Assembly: GCA_963798455.1 (NCBI GenBank)
Contig: CAWCTD010000003.1
Coordinates: 3,658,001-3,722,000, forward strand
Reading direction: 5' to 3'
Source: CAWCTD01 sp963798455
GTDB taxonomy: Bacteria; Acidobacteriota; Terriglobia; Bryobacterales; Bryobacteraceae
Length of the DNA stretch: 64,000 nucleotides
A program made the translations under genes and the position numbers. This document shows positions 33,201 through 41,073 of this stretch, one piece after another. Under the pieces are notes generated by a model. It did no database searches. It saw only the letters and a list, made by a program, of their open reading frames with translations, and was not told the origin of the DNA. How positions within the stretch are numbered: the first letter of the stretch is position 1; each line of letters opens with the position of its first letter.

Positions 33201-35055
33201 CGTTCAGAACTTCGCCGCCGTGGTGGTGACGAAGCTGGACCAGACCGGGCAGCAACAGTGGGGTATCTCCGCGACGTGGACCAACGCCGACATCCCGCGC
33301 TACGCCAAGACGCGCATCATGCTGCTGAACTACGGAGGCCAGGGCAACGTCCAGCAGCTCAGTGGAGACAATCCCTTGACGGATCTGTCGTCGCTCAACG
33401 GCTACTGGCCCTGGCCCGATACGGCGCAGAGCGTCCGGTGCGTCATTCAAAGTGAGTTCGGGGACGGGACGGTCGCCCCGATTGCGTCTTGCCCGTATGT
33501 GGATCTGACCGTCCAACGCATCCTGGACTCGACCGGCCAGGAGTATTGCGGCCTGGTCAATAACATCTCGGTTTCGGGCGCCACCTACGCCATCAACAAT
33601 GACGGCCAGCGGGTGTTCCGCGCGACGATCACCTGGACGCCCCCGGCAAACGACCTTCGCTACGCGGGCGGAACGCTGTGGATCATTCGCGGCGGCGTGT
33701 CGATACCGCTCGGGCAGCAGGCTCCCAACGCTTTCCAGTTGGAGACGACGGACTGGCCTGCCGTGGATGAAAACGACACCTTCTTTGTGCTGTCGGTTGA
33801 CACCGCGCAGAGAGTCAACACCTACGCTGCCCCGGTGACTCCCAAGTTGGATTACACCTGGCACGCGCCGACTGCCGGCGCGCAGGGTTCAGAGTACACG
33901 CCCGTCGTGACCGGCTTTGGAGTGGCAGTGACGAATCCGGCTACTTCCGATGGAACCGCCAAGGCAGTCGTGACGGTGACGTTCACCCCTCCAGCCAATG
34001 CGACGTGGGGACTGCTGATGGTTCGGTTCAGCACGGACGCCGGATCCACCTGGGACACGCGCAGCGTCGGGGGCCGGTCGCCAATCGTCTTCGACGTTCC
34101 GGTTGGAGCCACGGCCGTAACGTACCGGGTGGGCGGCTTTTCCGTGGACGTGAACGGCAAGGTCAACACCTACTATGCCGGTGTCACGCCGACCGTGGAC
34201 ATCATCATCGGTTCGACGGCGGGCGCCCTGGACCTCAGCAAGGCCAAGGCCACCAGCTACGATTCCGACATCTTCACGATCACGAATGGCAAACTGAAAA
34301 TCTGGGCCTTCGACGGCTCGATCATCGCAACTGGTTCGATCTCCAGTCCTGCGCTCAACACCGTGGAGCTGCTGGTCGGCGGCGGGGGAAACAAACCAGG
34401 CAAGCTCGGCGTCTACGGCGCGGCCGGGACGCTGATCGGTTTCATGGGGGTGAGCGGCAGCGACGAAGGGGTCTGGGCCGCGACCGGAGCCTTCGGCGGT
34501 TCGGGTTTCTCTAACGCCAATTTCAAGTTCAGTTCGGCCGGCGCCACGATCAGCGAGGCGACCCTGCTCCTGCATCGGACGGAGAACGTCGGACAGTCCT
34601 ACCAGCAGTCCTACGCGGTCATCATCGACTCGGCCTTCAGCGCTGGCTTTGCGAATCCGACATTCACGGGGCTGACGGTTCGGCGCGAGGGCGGCAACTA
34701 CTCCCATCGTTGCGTTCACATCAACCGGGGCATCGTCTGCTTGAACAACGGCATGTACCAGGTCGCCGCGCTCTACAGCTACAACGGCGACACGACGGGC
34801 CAGGACAATACGACCGAGTTCTGGGGGGAACTGACCCTCAGGAACACCACGGGGGTGATGAACATCTACCTCTGCGGTAACACCGGAGAGGTTCGTACGC
34901 TGGGCACGGTCAACGTCACCAGTTCCGCCTGGAACGCGGGGCACGTCCTGCTCGGTAGTAATCACCTGTGGGTGGACGCCAACGGAAGGTTGCGGATCAA
35001 GAGCAGTGCGCCCACGTCAGACACGGACGGAACGGTGGTCGGAACTCAATCTTAG
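30274..35055 (+). CDS. Giant tail-tip protein combining DUF2460-like, gpL-like and gpJ-like modules
   Basis: This 1593-residue protein has several modules. Residues 1-150 form a distal-tail module (RFKISRATLNNTDRKALLNL). Residues about 170-350 resemble lambda gpL: CAPVYLADRRC, LWTGNINDW, then CWKDANDGLNCPMD, CDKGFDTPAGCVFHN and MAAYFGGL, giving the cluster-binding cysteines of that family. Residues about 375-870 look like the gpJ host-specificity core (IGIVSEGPISGFAPGG, WVAVNVLLRGLGLKNASAAV). Three Ig/FN3-like domains follow, then a fibre-like C-terminus (1300-1593). In lambda these are separate proteins (L, K/I, J). Fusion is inferred from the single intact frame. Confidence 0.8.
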   Translation: MADYIGSIQIPDKPVPATVFPIRPDYGYGYAEGPEVVAHPFESGNAKIEQRFKLGNGLRRFKISRATLNNTDRKALLNLWTATKGGYGAFFYDAPSPDGTTTRYACRFENAPLSYDLVGPLLASAQVVLVEDPDNSAAPIYTLNSTVTRFPSAALQTALLSQVQEFIHLVKITPVGNQCAPVYLADRRCTIGGQLYLARLVNYGGIGQTISTENASDQADFTFGNADRVMEQWADSVDLNHATVEYSQFHIGTGTKIDLWTGNINDWSDDGTPDFKVKASDGLYRLTLPYPCRTISRACWKDANDGLNCPMDTAGGTNLSSPCDKGFDTPAGCVFHNMAAYFGGLAPSADLIHIKDNSTGRFGYGRQTITSASITDETVFEQVVPEVYTDVPMTVNAKLIMGREESEFYQAIGIVSEGPISGFAPGGTLDGQLHHGPGSLGLGSSVGNDPNDDPFSLEAGGSYGPGRAAGTAWLAIRRNDEKGFQPSRLSDHAMQAVVAGGVRGWTWSAPGERLQAGALSNPIWVAVNVLLRGLGLKNASAAVQEAYFDVQSAIDCAAICDTMVSPLYSRTVKAWVEDTPAYYDEQGQYVAATGHYSDQAVTQERQFVFRGVINEQKPLRQWIQEILNNCLGCFTVANGKIKFAIRCNASAVEDFTTGNILFNSLSRGPLTPQWTQLRASFGDEEFNFAGNAVSLTDIDYGKLMGGASSPLLPPGKFNLCGTSTKSQAARIVTARLREELGGITAAEWKKGRKVTFTTTVLALNTEPGMVCSVTHRKLPGGYGKIRITSWRLNPADMTIQVEGRTVVDSMYDLTIGPKPADVAAGVVPDETTYATVPDLQGFRAGKSLGNGAFAAQMYWDAQRQLMLVDYGCQAPSDRTNWIGVQVWIKSPKVGGGYTYTKGDRIIYREDFVTSASGLDLIYYGNIGIEFASIPTPPESWTFIAASVGRNGQVNVDAQGNPTGPTVPLTTLTKSDYVQNFAAVVVTKLDQTGQQQWGISATWTNADIPRYAKTRIMLLNYGGQGNVQQLSGDNPLTDLSSLNGYWPWPDTAQSVRCVIQSEFGDGTVAPIASCPYVDLTVQRILDSTGQEYCGLVNNISVSGATYAINNDGQRVFRATITWTPPANDLRYAGGTLWIIRGGVSIPLGQQAPNAFQLETTDWPAVDENDTFFVLSVDTAQRVNTYAAPVTPKLDYTWHAPTAGAQGSEYTPVVTGFGVAVTNPATSDGTAKAVVTVTFTPPANATWGLLMVRFSTDAGSTWDTRSVGGRSPIVFDVPVGATAVTYRVGGFSVDVNGKVNTYYAGVTPTVDIIIGSTAGALDLSKAKATSYDSDIFTITNGKLKIWAFDGSIIATGSISSPALNTVELLVGGGGNKPGKLGVYGAAGTLIGFMGVSGSDEGVWAATGAFGGSGFSNANFKFSSAGATISEATLLLHRTENVGQSYQQSYAVIIDSAFSAGFANPTFTGLTVRREGGNYSHRCVHINRGIVCLNNGMYQVAALYSYNGDTTGQDNTTEFWGELTLRNTTGVMNIYLCGNTGEVRTLGTVNVTSSAWNAGHVLLGSNHLWVDANGRLRIKSSAPTSDTDGTVVGTQS

Positions 35056-35063
35056 GAAAGCAC

Positions 35064-35399
35064 ATGGCAGACAAACCAGACGTAGTGATCACATTCGCCA
35101 TCCCGGCGAAGATTTACAGCCACCTGAAGGAACACCTCTCGCCCATGATGAAGCCAGCCAAGCGCGACCCGGTTTCCGGTGTGGTCATGGCAGAGCCGAT
35201 GTTCAACTCGGCCGATCCGATCGCGGAATGGCTGAAGCAGATCGCATCGGTGAACATCATGGAGGTTTTGAGGGCAAAGCAGAATCCCCCTGCTCAGCTG
35301 GCGCAGCTGCAACAGGCAGTCGCGGACGCACACGACAACCTGATCGGTTTCTGTAGCCCGAGCGTGTCCAGCTCGGAGATCACCAATTCGACACTTTAA
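35064..35399 (+). CDS. Prophage protein of unknown function (111 aa)
   Basis: Starts at ATG 35064 behind AGGAAAG. It has a helical N-terminus (VVITFAIPAKIYSHLKEHLS) and a second helical part (WLKQIASVNIMEVLRAKQNP). It lies between the tip protein and fibre genes, so a fibre-assembly or structural role is plausible. No family recognised. Confidence 0.6.
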   Translation: MADKPDVVITFAIPAKIYSHLKEHLSPMMKPAKRDPVSGVVMAEPMFNSADPIAEWLKQIASVNIMEVLRAKQNPPAQLAQLQQAVADAHDNLIGFCSPSVSSSEITNSTL

Positions 35400-35408
35400 G
35401 GAGACACG

Positions 35409-35816
35409 ATGGCGAACAACTTCAAACGCGCAGACGCGGCCGTAAACGAAGAGGCCAGCAAAATCGGGGTCCTACTCAACAGCGGCAAGCTCAGAATCTA
35501 CGACGGCTCGCAGCCCGCCACGGCGGACACGGCCATTTCCGGCCCGGTCCTGCTGGCGGAATTGACTTTTGGCGCGACGGCTTTTGCCGCCCCGTCTGCG
35601 GGCGTGGCCGCGGCCAACGCGATCACCCAATGCTCCAGCGCGGCCGCGACCGGCACGGCGGCATGGTTCCGGGCGTTCAAGAGCGACGGCACAACGCCGG
35701 TCTACGACGGCTCGGTGGGCACGGCCGGTTGCGACCTCAATCTGAACAGTATCTCGATTCAGATTGGCGGCGTCGTGAGCGTGTCGTCTTTCCAGTACAC
35801 CGCAACCAAGTCGTAA
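35409..35816 (+). CDS. Structural protein of the tail-fibre module (135 aa)
   Basis: A beta-rich, Ala/Gly-rich protein (GVLLNSGKLRIYDGSQPATA, then FRAFKSDGTTPVYDGSVGTA) with GAGACACG upstream. The pattern resembles small fibre or adhesin-base proteins of siphophages. It directly precedes the repeat fibre. Confidence 0.6.
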   Translation: MANNFKRADAAVNEEASKIGVLLNSGKLRIYDGSQPATADTAISGPVLLAELTFGATAFAAPSAGVAAANAITQCSSAAATGTAAWFRAFKSDGTTPVYDGSVGTAGCDLNLNSISIQIGGVVSVSSFQYTATKS

Positions 35817-35840
35817 GCAGTTTTCCAGAAGGGGGACCGA

Positions 35841-38069
35841 ATGGGCCTAACTGTCAAGGTCGGCAGCTTCGCGCAGAAAACTTCGACTGGAACTCAAGCC
35901 GTCACTGGCGTCGGGTTCCAGCCGAAGGTGGTCCTCTTCTGGATTCAGGACTTGACGGCCGATGGGAGTGCGGCCAACGCACCGCACTCCTTCGGCGCGG
36001 CGACGTCCAGCAGCAACCGTTTCTATCATGCCTCGTGGGTGAAGGACAACGACGGCGTTGGATTCTACCCAACTCTCGGCACTCGGGCGACCAAATGCAT
36101 CGGCGTGGTGGACGACGCTTCGGGCACCCCTGCTCGGCGGGCCGAAGCCGATTTGACTTCGATGGACGCGGACGGTTTCACCCTCAACTGGTCAACCGCC
36201 GACGCCACCGCCAGGGTGATCAGTTACATGGCCTTGGGCGGAACGGACATCGTAAACGTGATGGTTGGAGAGAAGGGCTGCCCGACCGTCACCGGCAACC
36301 AGGCGACAACGGGCCTGGGGTTCAAGCCGACTGCGCTCCTGCTGGTCCCGCACGGTTACACGTCGGCCGCTCCGCAATTGCAGGCCACCGACGCGCGGCC
36401 CAGTTTGGGCATGGCGACGGCGGCAGCGCAGGGCGTGTCGGCTGCTGTATATGAGCCCAGTGGCAGCGTAGGACAGACGGAGGCATTCCAGACGGCGACA
36501 ACCGTCGCGGCTCGGATCATTGACTATAACGGCAGTGATTTCGCCACGCTCGGCGAAGCCTCGTTCGTCAGCTTCGACGCGGACGGATTCACCCTGAACT
36601 GGACGACCGCCCCGGCCAGCGCCAGGTACTTCTTCTGGATCGCGCTCCAGGGGCCTCGGATCAAGGTCGGCAGCACGACATCGAAAAGTTCGACCGGCAC
36701 CAAGGCGACAACGGGTGTCGGGTTTCAACCTGCCGGGTTGATTCTGGCAAATACGGATAGCGGGCTCACGATGGGCGCGGCGTCCAGCACCAGCAACCAA
36801 TTCTCCCGGTACGCGGGTGCCACTTTCGCCAGTCTTACGAGCGCCAGCCAGGATCTCGACCGCGCGGGCATCATGAAAATGATGGTTCCAGGTGGAGCTA
36901 CACCCACACTGAGGGATCAGGCCCATCTGGAATCCCTGGACTCGGACGGCTTCACGCTCCACTGGACGACTTCGTACGGCAGCTCGAAGACAATGATCTA
37001 CATTGCCTTCGGCCCGGCTGTCACAGGGACGGCAACGGTGGCGTCGGCGAAGGCGGCGTTGGCAGGTTCGGGTACGTTCACCGCTCCTACGTTCACTGGA
37101 ACGGCGGCGGTCACTGCGAAGAAGGCGGCGCTCGCCGGAACGGGCGCCTATACCCCGCCCGTCAAGACCGGCACGGCAGCAGTCACCGCGGTGAAGGCGG
37201 CGCTGGCCAGCTCGGGCACTTACGCGGCCCAGGTGAAAACCGGGACTGTAGTAGTGGCAGGCAAGGCCGCTTCCATCTCGGGTTCGGGCACCTACTCCAC
37301 TCCCGCGAAGACCGGGACGGGTGCGGTGGCGGCTGCGAAGGCAGTGGCTTCGGCTTCAAGTACTTACACCCCGCCAGTGAAGACCGGGACAGGCGCGGTT
37401 GCGGCAAAGGCGGCAGCACTCTCGGGCTCGGCAACCTACACCACTTCAGAGAAGACAGGCGCGGCTGCGGTGGCGACGAAGGCGGCAGTCCTCTCGACTT
37501 CGGGCACTTACACCCCGCCGACGAAGACTGGGACCGCGGCAGTCGCGGCGGTTAAAGCAGCGATGGCCGGGACTGGTAGCCATGTCCCTCCGGGCGGGGC
37601 CGCAGTCACCGCCAAGCCGGCAACGGTAGCAGCGTCGGGCACCTACACCACACCGACGAAGACCGGGACAGCGGCGGTGGCGTCCGTGAAGGCGGCGCTT
37701 TCGGGCTCGTGCACCTACACTACGCCGACCAAGACGGGCACCGTAGCGGTTGTGGGCAAGCAGGCGTCCGTCTCGATCACCGGGAACTACATCGCGCCGA
37801 TCACCGGTACTGCGGCAGTGGCAGGCAAGAAGGGGTCCGCCTCGATCTCGGGCACATTCCAGTCGGTGTCCACTGGCACGGTTGCGGTTGCGGGGAAGAG
37901 GGCGGCAGCCGCAGCTTCGGGGACGTTCACTCCCCCGCCCTATACGGCTACAGGTGCGGTGGCCTCGAGGAGAGCCAGTGTATCGGGGAGCGGCGAAGTC
38001 GTCAGGCCCTTCCCGGCACCGCCCGGCGCAGCCATTCGAGTCATCAACTGGCTTCGGCCAGCAATCTAA
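35841..38069 (+). CDS. Repeat-rich tail fibre / adhesin
   Basis: This 742-residue protein has two parts. Residues 1-395 contain three related beta domains, each with a G-x-T-T-G-V/L-G-F-x-P core (TGTQAVTGVGFQPK, ATTGLGFKPTAL, ATTGVGFQPAGL) and a repeated LxSxDxDGFTLxWTT element. Residues about 395-720 are 14 tandem repeats of about 24 residues of the form TGTAAVAAKKAALAGSGTY plus a TPPVK-like linker. The protein ends PPGAAIRVINWLRPAI. It would form an extended fibre reaching for the host surface. The repeats allow length change by recombination. No signal peptide. Confidence 0.8.
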   Translation: MGLTVKVGSFAQKTSTGTQAVTGVGFQPKVVLFWIQDLTADGSAANAPHSFGAATSSSNRFYHASWVKDNDGVGFYPTLGTRATKCIGVVDDASGTPARRAEADLTSMDADGFTLNWSTADATARVISYMALGGTDIVNVMVGEKGCPTVTGNQATTGLGFKPTALLLVPHGYTSAAPQLQATDARPSLGMATAAAQGVSAAVYEPSGSVGQTEAFQTATTVAARIIDYNGSDFATLGEASFVSFDADGFTLNWTTAPASARYFFWIALQGPRIKVGSTTSKSSTGTKATTGVGFQPAGLILANTDSGLTMGAASSTSNQFSRYAGATFASLTSASQDLDRAGIMKMMVPGGATPTLRDQAHLESLDSDGFTLHWTTSYGSSKTMIYIAFGPAVTGTATVASAKAALAGSGTFTAPTFTGTAAVTAKKAALAGTGAYTPPVKTGTAAVTAVKAALASSGTYAAQVKTGTVVVAGKAASISGSGTYSTPAKTGTGAVAAAKAVASASSTYTPPVKTGTGAVAAKAAALSGSATYTTSEKTGAAAVATKAAVLSTSGTYTPPTKTGTAAVAAVKAAMAGTGSHVPPGGAAVTAKPATVAASGTYTTPTKTGTAAVASVKAALSGSCTYTTPTKTGTVAVVGKQASVSITGNYIAPITGTAAVAGKKGSASISGTFQSVSTGTVAVAGKRAAAAASGTFTPPPYTATGAVASRRASVSGSGEVVRPFPAPPGAAIRVINWLRPAI
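37018..37995 (+). repeat. 14 tandem 72-bp repeats in the fibre gene
   Basis: Each unit is near 72 bp, keeping the reading frame, and encodes a T-G-T-x-A-V-A-x-K-x-A-x-x-x-G-S-G-T-Y pattern with a Pro/Lys linker. One unit (about 37590-37640) lacks the leading TGT and several are one or two codons shorter, so the array is diverged rather than freshly expanded. Confidence 0.85.
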
Positions 38070-38083
38070 CAGGAGAAGACACA

Positions 38084-38338
38084 ATGAACCTATCCGATGC
38101 AATCAGTGCAGTTGAACAGGGCCAGCAGGCGTACCAGAGCGCCGCAGTGCAGACGGTCAACGACCAGGCCATTGTCGAGGGCATCAAAGTGAAGCTCGAT
38201 GCGGCCGACCAGACCGTCGCAGCCGACCAGGCCATGCAGGGTTCGGCGGCCGGCGTGTTCAATAGCGCACTGGACGGTCTGATCGAAGCGGCTCAGTCCG
38301 CGAAGATCCCCGCCCCTGCCCCTCCAGTCCATCAGTAA
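38084..38338 (+). CDS. Small helical prophage protein (84 aa)
   Basis: Starts at ATG 38084 with AGGAGA. A helical Gln/Ala-rich sequence (ISAVEQGQQAYQSAAVQTVN, then AGVFNSALDGLIEAAQSA) ends in a Pro-rich tail. It resembles small coiled-coil proteins found after fibre genes. Function unknown. Confidence 0.6.
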   Translation: MNLSDAISAVEQGQQAYQSAAVQTVNDQAIVEGIKVKLDAADQTVAADQAMQGSAAGVFNSALDGLIEAAQSAKIPAPAPPVHQ

Positions 38339-38412
38339 AGCAACCCAGAGGCACCGGCCAGCTCCCGGCGCCCCGCACTTCGACTCCAACCAAACAGTTC
38401 AGAAAGGACTCT

Positions 38413-38952
38413 ATGCGATTTGCAGGCATCTTGCTCGTTTTGTGCGCGTCCATCGCGCTGTGCCAGTCCGTAGTCCCCGCCGTCCCGGCGCCCGACGTGC
38501 CAGCTGCAGCCGCCCCGGCGCAGCCGTCCTACGTCGTGGGCATGGGGGTGGAGTACAACCACTACGGCGACAACCCCGGCTTCATGCCGACGTTCCAGTT
38601 CGGCTGGAGAATGACCGATCGTTTCTGGCAAGTCAACACGCTCAACCTGGGCGCCACCACTGCAACTATGCGGGCCGGGTTTGGCTATGCCCTGGTGAGA
38701 CGCGACCACCTACTGCTGATCGCGCTATCCGACGCAGGGATTACGACGCAGCAGAACGGCGGCGGCGTGCCGCTGGTTCCATCGACGGTCACTCTCGGAA
38801 ACATCGGCTCCGGGGTCCTGGTTAAGTACGATCTTGGGGCGCTGTGGAAGAAGTTGGAGGGCTTCGGGGCGGGCGGTTCCATGCGGATCGCCGCCGTTAC
38901 CAGCGTGAGCGTGCAGCCGGCCTTCGCCTTCAGCCTGGGCAAGACGTTCTAA
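38413..38952 (+). CDS. Exported, outer-membrane-barrel-like prophage protein
   Basis: This 179-residue protein has a clear signal peptide (MRFAGILLVLCASIALCQS) and a Pro/Ala spacer. A series of alternating strands follows (YVVGMGVEYNHYG, FMPTFQFGWRMTD, ATMRAGFGYALVRR, VQPAFAFSLGKTF) ending in Phe, as in outer-membrane barrels. It is placed between fibre and lysis genes, where lambda carries lom. It may alter the lysogen's surface (inference) or take part in lysis. Confidence 0.65.
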   Translation: MRFAGILLVLCASIALCQSVVPAVPAPDVPAAAAPAQPSYVVGMGVEYNHYGDNPGFMPTFQFGWRMTDRFWQVNTLNLGATTATMRAGFGYALVRRDHLLLIALSDAGITTQQNGGGVPLVPSTVTLGNIGSGVLVKYDLGALWKKLEGFGAGGSMRIAAVTSVSVQPAFAFSLGKTF

Positions 38953-38962
38953 GGAGGGATGA

Positions 38963-39349
38963 ATGCTCGACGTCCTCAAACGCAAACTTGCAGTTTCGAT
39001 TCTCGGCTCGGCCCTGCGGTCCCTCGCCACGTCCAAGGACACCCAGACCTCTATCGCCGGAATCCTGGCGGGCGCCGTGGTCGCAGTGCCGGGGTTCGAT
39101 CTCGGCCGGCTCCTGGCCGGTGACTGGATGATAGCCGCGCACGTCGCAGCGGGACTGGCGGTGGCCCTCCTGGGTATCTGGAGTACCCGAGCCAACCGCG
39201 ACGGCCACTGTACCCTTGTGGGCATCCTGGGGGCCGCCCTGTACGGATGCTCGGGCCAGGTCAGCGATATCGTGACGGCTCTGGTGATCGCGCTGGCGGG
39301 CTACCTCACCAACAAACCCACCAGACAGCCCGCGGCGGTGTCACCGTGA
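38963..39349 (+). CDS. Holin-like membrane protein
   Basis: This 128-residue protein starts behind AAGGAGG. It has about three hydrophobic segments (IAGILAGAVVAVPGFDL, IAAHVAAGLAVALLGIW, ILGAALYGC..IVTALVIALAGYL) and short charged ends. It is the first gene of the lysis block and overlaps the next gene by 4 bases. Holin function is by position and topology. Confidence 0.6.
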   Translation: MLDVLKRKLAVSILGSALRSLATSKDTQTSIAGILAGAVVAVPGFDLGRLLAGDWMIAAHVAAGLAVALLGIWSTRANRDGHCTLVGILGAALYGCSGQVSDIVTALVIALAGYLTNKPTRQPAAVSP

Positions 39350-39528
39350 CGGAGATCGCCCTTGCCGTTCTCCGAAAGGCGGTTTTCATCGGCCTGCTGT
39401 ACATCACCTACCGGCTGATCGACCGTTTTGAACTTGGGGGATTCAACACCCCGGAGGTGCTGAAGGATGATCCGAAGGCTATTGCTGTTCTGCTTGGTCT
39501 GCTCTCTGTGGCCGTCGCCCTGTCTTAA
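39346..39528 (+). CDS. Small membrane protein of the lysis cassette
   Basis: A 60-residue protein with a GTG start overlapping the previous stop (GTGA). There are two hydrophobic segments: VLRKAVFIGLLYITYRLI and AIAVLLGLLSVAVALS. It overlaps the transglycosylase by 62 bases. It could be a second holin or an antiholin. Confidence 0.55.
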   Translation: MTEIALAVLRKAVFIGLLYITYRLIDRFELGGFNTPEVLKDDPKAIAVLLGLLSVAVALS

Positions 39529-39991
39529 GGGGCAGACCGTCAAATACGACGCCTGCCTGCGGCGCTGGAGCCAGTGGTACTTCCCATGGGAAGACTGGCA
39601 CTGGTTCCGTGCCCAGGCTCGGGCAGAGTCGGGGCTCAATGCCTTGGCGGTGTCGAGCTGCGGGGCGGTCGGGATCATGCAACTCATGCCGCCCACGGCG
39701 CGCGCCTTGCGGGTGAATCCCTACGACCCAGAGGCCAACATTCAGGGCGGCATCCACTACAATCGCGACCTGTGGGGCATGTGGGGCGCGATTCCCGCTA
39801 CACCGGAACGACGGAAGTTCATGTTCGCCAGCTACAACGCCGGGCCGGGGAACATCCAACGGGCGCACATGGCGGCTGGAAGTGGGGAATGGGCGGCGGT
39901 GGCAGCGCGGCTGCCATCGGTGACCGGAAAGCACGCGGCCGAGACTGTCGGCTACGTCGCGAGAATCCTTCAGCTGTACCAGGGGACGTGA
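39467..39991 (+). CDS. Lytic transglycosylase (phage endolysin)
   Basis: This 174-residue SLT-type transglycosylase carries AQARAESGLNALAVSSCG with the catalytic Glu, GIMQLMPPTARALRVNP, NIQGGIHYNRDLW and FASYNAGPGNI. These are the ES, GLMQ, and AYN motifs of family 1. It cleaves peptidoglycan glycan strands. The N-terminus (MIRRLLLFCLVCSLWPSPC) is a signal peptide or anchor with a possible lipobox (SPC). Sec-dependent export would put it in the SAR/signal-endolysin class, and lysis would then need only pinholin activity (inference). Confidence 0.88.
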   Translation: MIRRLLLFCLVCSLWPSPCLKGQTVKYDACLRRWSQWYFPWEDWHWFRAQARAESGLNALAVSSCGAVGIMQLMPPTARALRVNPYDPEANIQGGIHYNRDLWGMWGAIPATPERRKFMFASYNAGPGNIQRAHMAAGSGEWAAVAARLPSVTGKHAAETVGYVARILQLYQGT

Positions 39992-40482
39992 TCGTGCAGA
40001 GCCAGCACCGTTCGACACCAGTGGCACAGAAAGTCATCGAGCACGCCATGGCCGGCCTCCGCGCCGCCTACAAGCGGCTGGACGACGCAGGGGGGCTACC
40101 GGACCGCCCAGACCTCGGCGATGAGGCCGAGCGAGTTGTGGGCACGGAGGTCCAGGGGGGGCTGAAGTGGCAAGGCGAAGAATCCACAACTAACACACTG
40201 GGGGGAAACCACTGGATGACACCTGAAGCGAAGACCGTACCCCGCGGAGTTCTTTGGATGGTCGTGGGTCTTGCTCTCATCATGGTGACCGGTCTATTGA
40301 GTCTGCTTCTGACGATGGCCGGCAACTGGGCGTCCATGGTTGATCGCCGCGGGTTCGACAACCAGGCTCGCATCACGGTCCTCGAGCGGCAGTTCTCTGC
40401 GATCGAACAGCAGATGAACCAGAACAACAACGATCACCGGGAGATCAAGGACATGCTAAAGGACCTGAGCCGGGGAAGGTAG
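39988..40482 (+). CDS. Spanin- or holin-like protein with one membrane helix
   Basis: This 164-residue frame has a GTG start overlapping the endolysin stop (GTGA). A membrane helix (RGVLWMVVGLALIMVTGLLS) lies about residues 85-110, followed by a coiled coil (ARITVLERQFSAIEQQMNQ). An internal ATG at 40216 with a GGGGGAAA stretch upstream would give an 88-residue product that is just helix plus coiled coil, a layout like an inner-membrane spanin (Rz). Which start is used cannot be decided. Confidence 0.55.
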   Translation: MIVQSQHRSTPVAQKVIEHAMAGLRAAYKRLDDAGGLPDRPDLGDEAERVVGTEVQGGLKWQGEESTTNTLGGNHWMTPEAKTVPRGVLWMVVGLALIMVTGLLSLLLTMAGNWASMVDRRGFDNQARITVLERQFSAIEQQMNQNNNDHREIKDMLKDLSRGR

Positions 40483-40595
40483 TCTTACGGGGTGCCACCC
40501 ACGCCGCCAGGCAACTGCACCTGGGTGCCTTCCTGCCGGGTCCGCATTCCTCGACCTGCCGGGTCTTGGACAACTTGACCAGGTTGATCCAATCT

Positions 40596-40979
40596 CTATG
40601 AGCCTGGGATAGTTTTTGCGCCAGCCAGCGGCGCGCGAGCAACCTTCTTCTTGCTTCCACTCTCAAAATACCGCCTGTCGAATTTTCGGAAGACAGCGAG
40701 CAGGCCGGCCACGTGCCGTTCGATGGCGTGGAGGTAAAAGTCTGGGGCGGCTTCGAGCAGGTCCGCGAAATCTTCCATGAGTTTAACATTCCGCTCGGAC
40801 ATCCGGGCAACCTGATGAGCGACGCGCGGGACGGGCTGCTGGCTCTTCGAGCCCTTCAGCGCTACGTCGACCGCCATCTCGACGAACTCCTGCAGCGAAA
40901 TTCGCTGCTGTGTGGCCGCGATCTTCGCCCGCGCATGAATTCGGCGCGGAAACCGCAGCGTGACTGTCGGTTCACTCAT
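40596..40979 (-). CDS. Ribbon-helix-helix DNA-binding protein, candidate prophage repressor
   Basis: This 127-residue protein starts at ATG 40979. PTVTLRFPRRIHARAKIAAT then QQRISLQEFVEMAVDVAL is a ribbon-helix-helix fold: one beta strand with alternating residues, then two helices. The rest is helical. It is the only minus-strand prophage gene and faces promoter P2 (41038). TTGCACACAA (41021-41030) and TTGCGTACAA (41045-41054) lie between the two divergent starts. RHH proteins bind such short inverted sites as dimers, so it is the best candidate for the protein controlling P1, P2 and P3 (inference). Confidence 0.7.
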   Translation of the reverse strand: MSEPTVTLRFPRRIHARAKIAATQQRISLQEFVEMAVDVALKGSKSQQPVPRVAHQVARMSERNVKLMEDFADLLEAAPDFYLHAIERHVAGLLAVFRKFDRRYFESGSKKKVARAPLAGAKTIPGS

Positions 40980-41037
40980 CCTTGACCTCTTTCCCTGAAT
41001 CCCCGAGATCGGAAGCACAGTTGCACACAATATTCAA

Positions 41038-41066
41038 TTGACAATTGCGTACAACCCCAGTAGACT
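41038..41066 (+). promoter_or_regulatory. Prophage promoter P2 with operator in spacer
   Basis: TTGACA (41038-41043), 17-bp spacer starting ATTGCGTACAA, TAGACT (41061-41066). The predicted transcript start is at about 41073, one base before the next ATG, so the first message may be leaderless. Confidence 0.78.
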
Positions 41067-41073
41067 TCCTTCG

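Noticed and set aside
30265..33864. 1199-codon open frame on the minus strand
   Set aside because: It lies antisense to the intact tail-tip gene and has the His/Arg/Val-rich, motif-free composition expected from the complement of GC-rich coding sequence.
37018..37995. CRISPR-like array
   Set aside because: The 72-bp repeats are contiguous, in frame and coding; there are no spacers.
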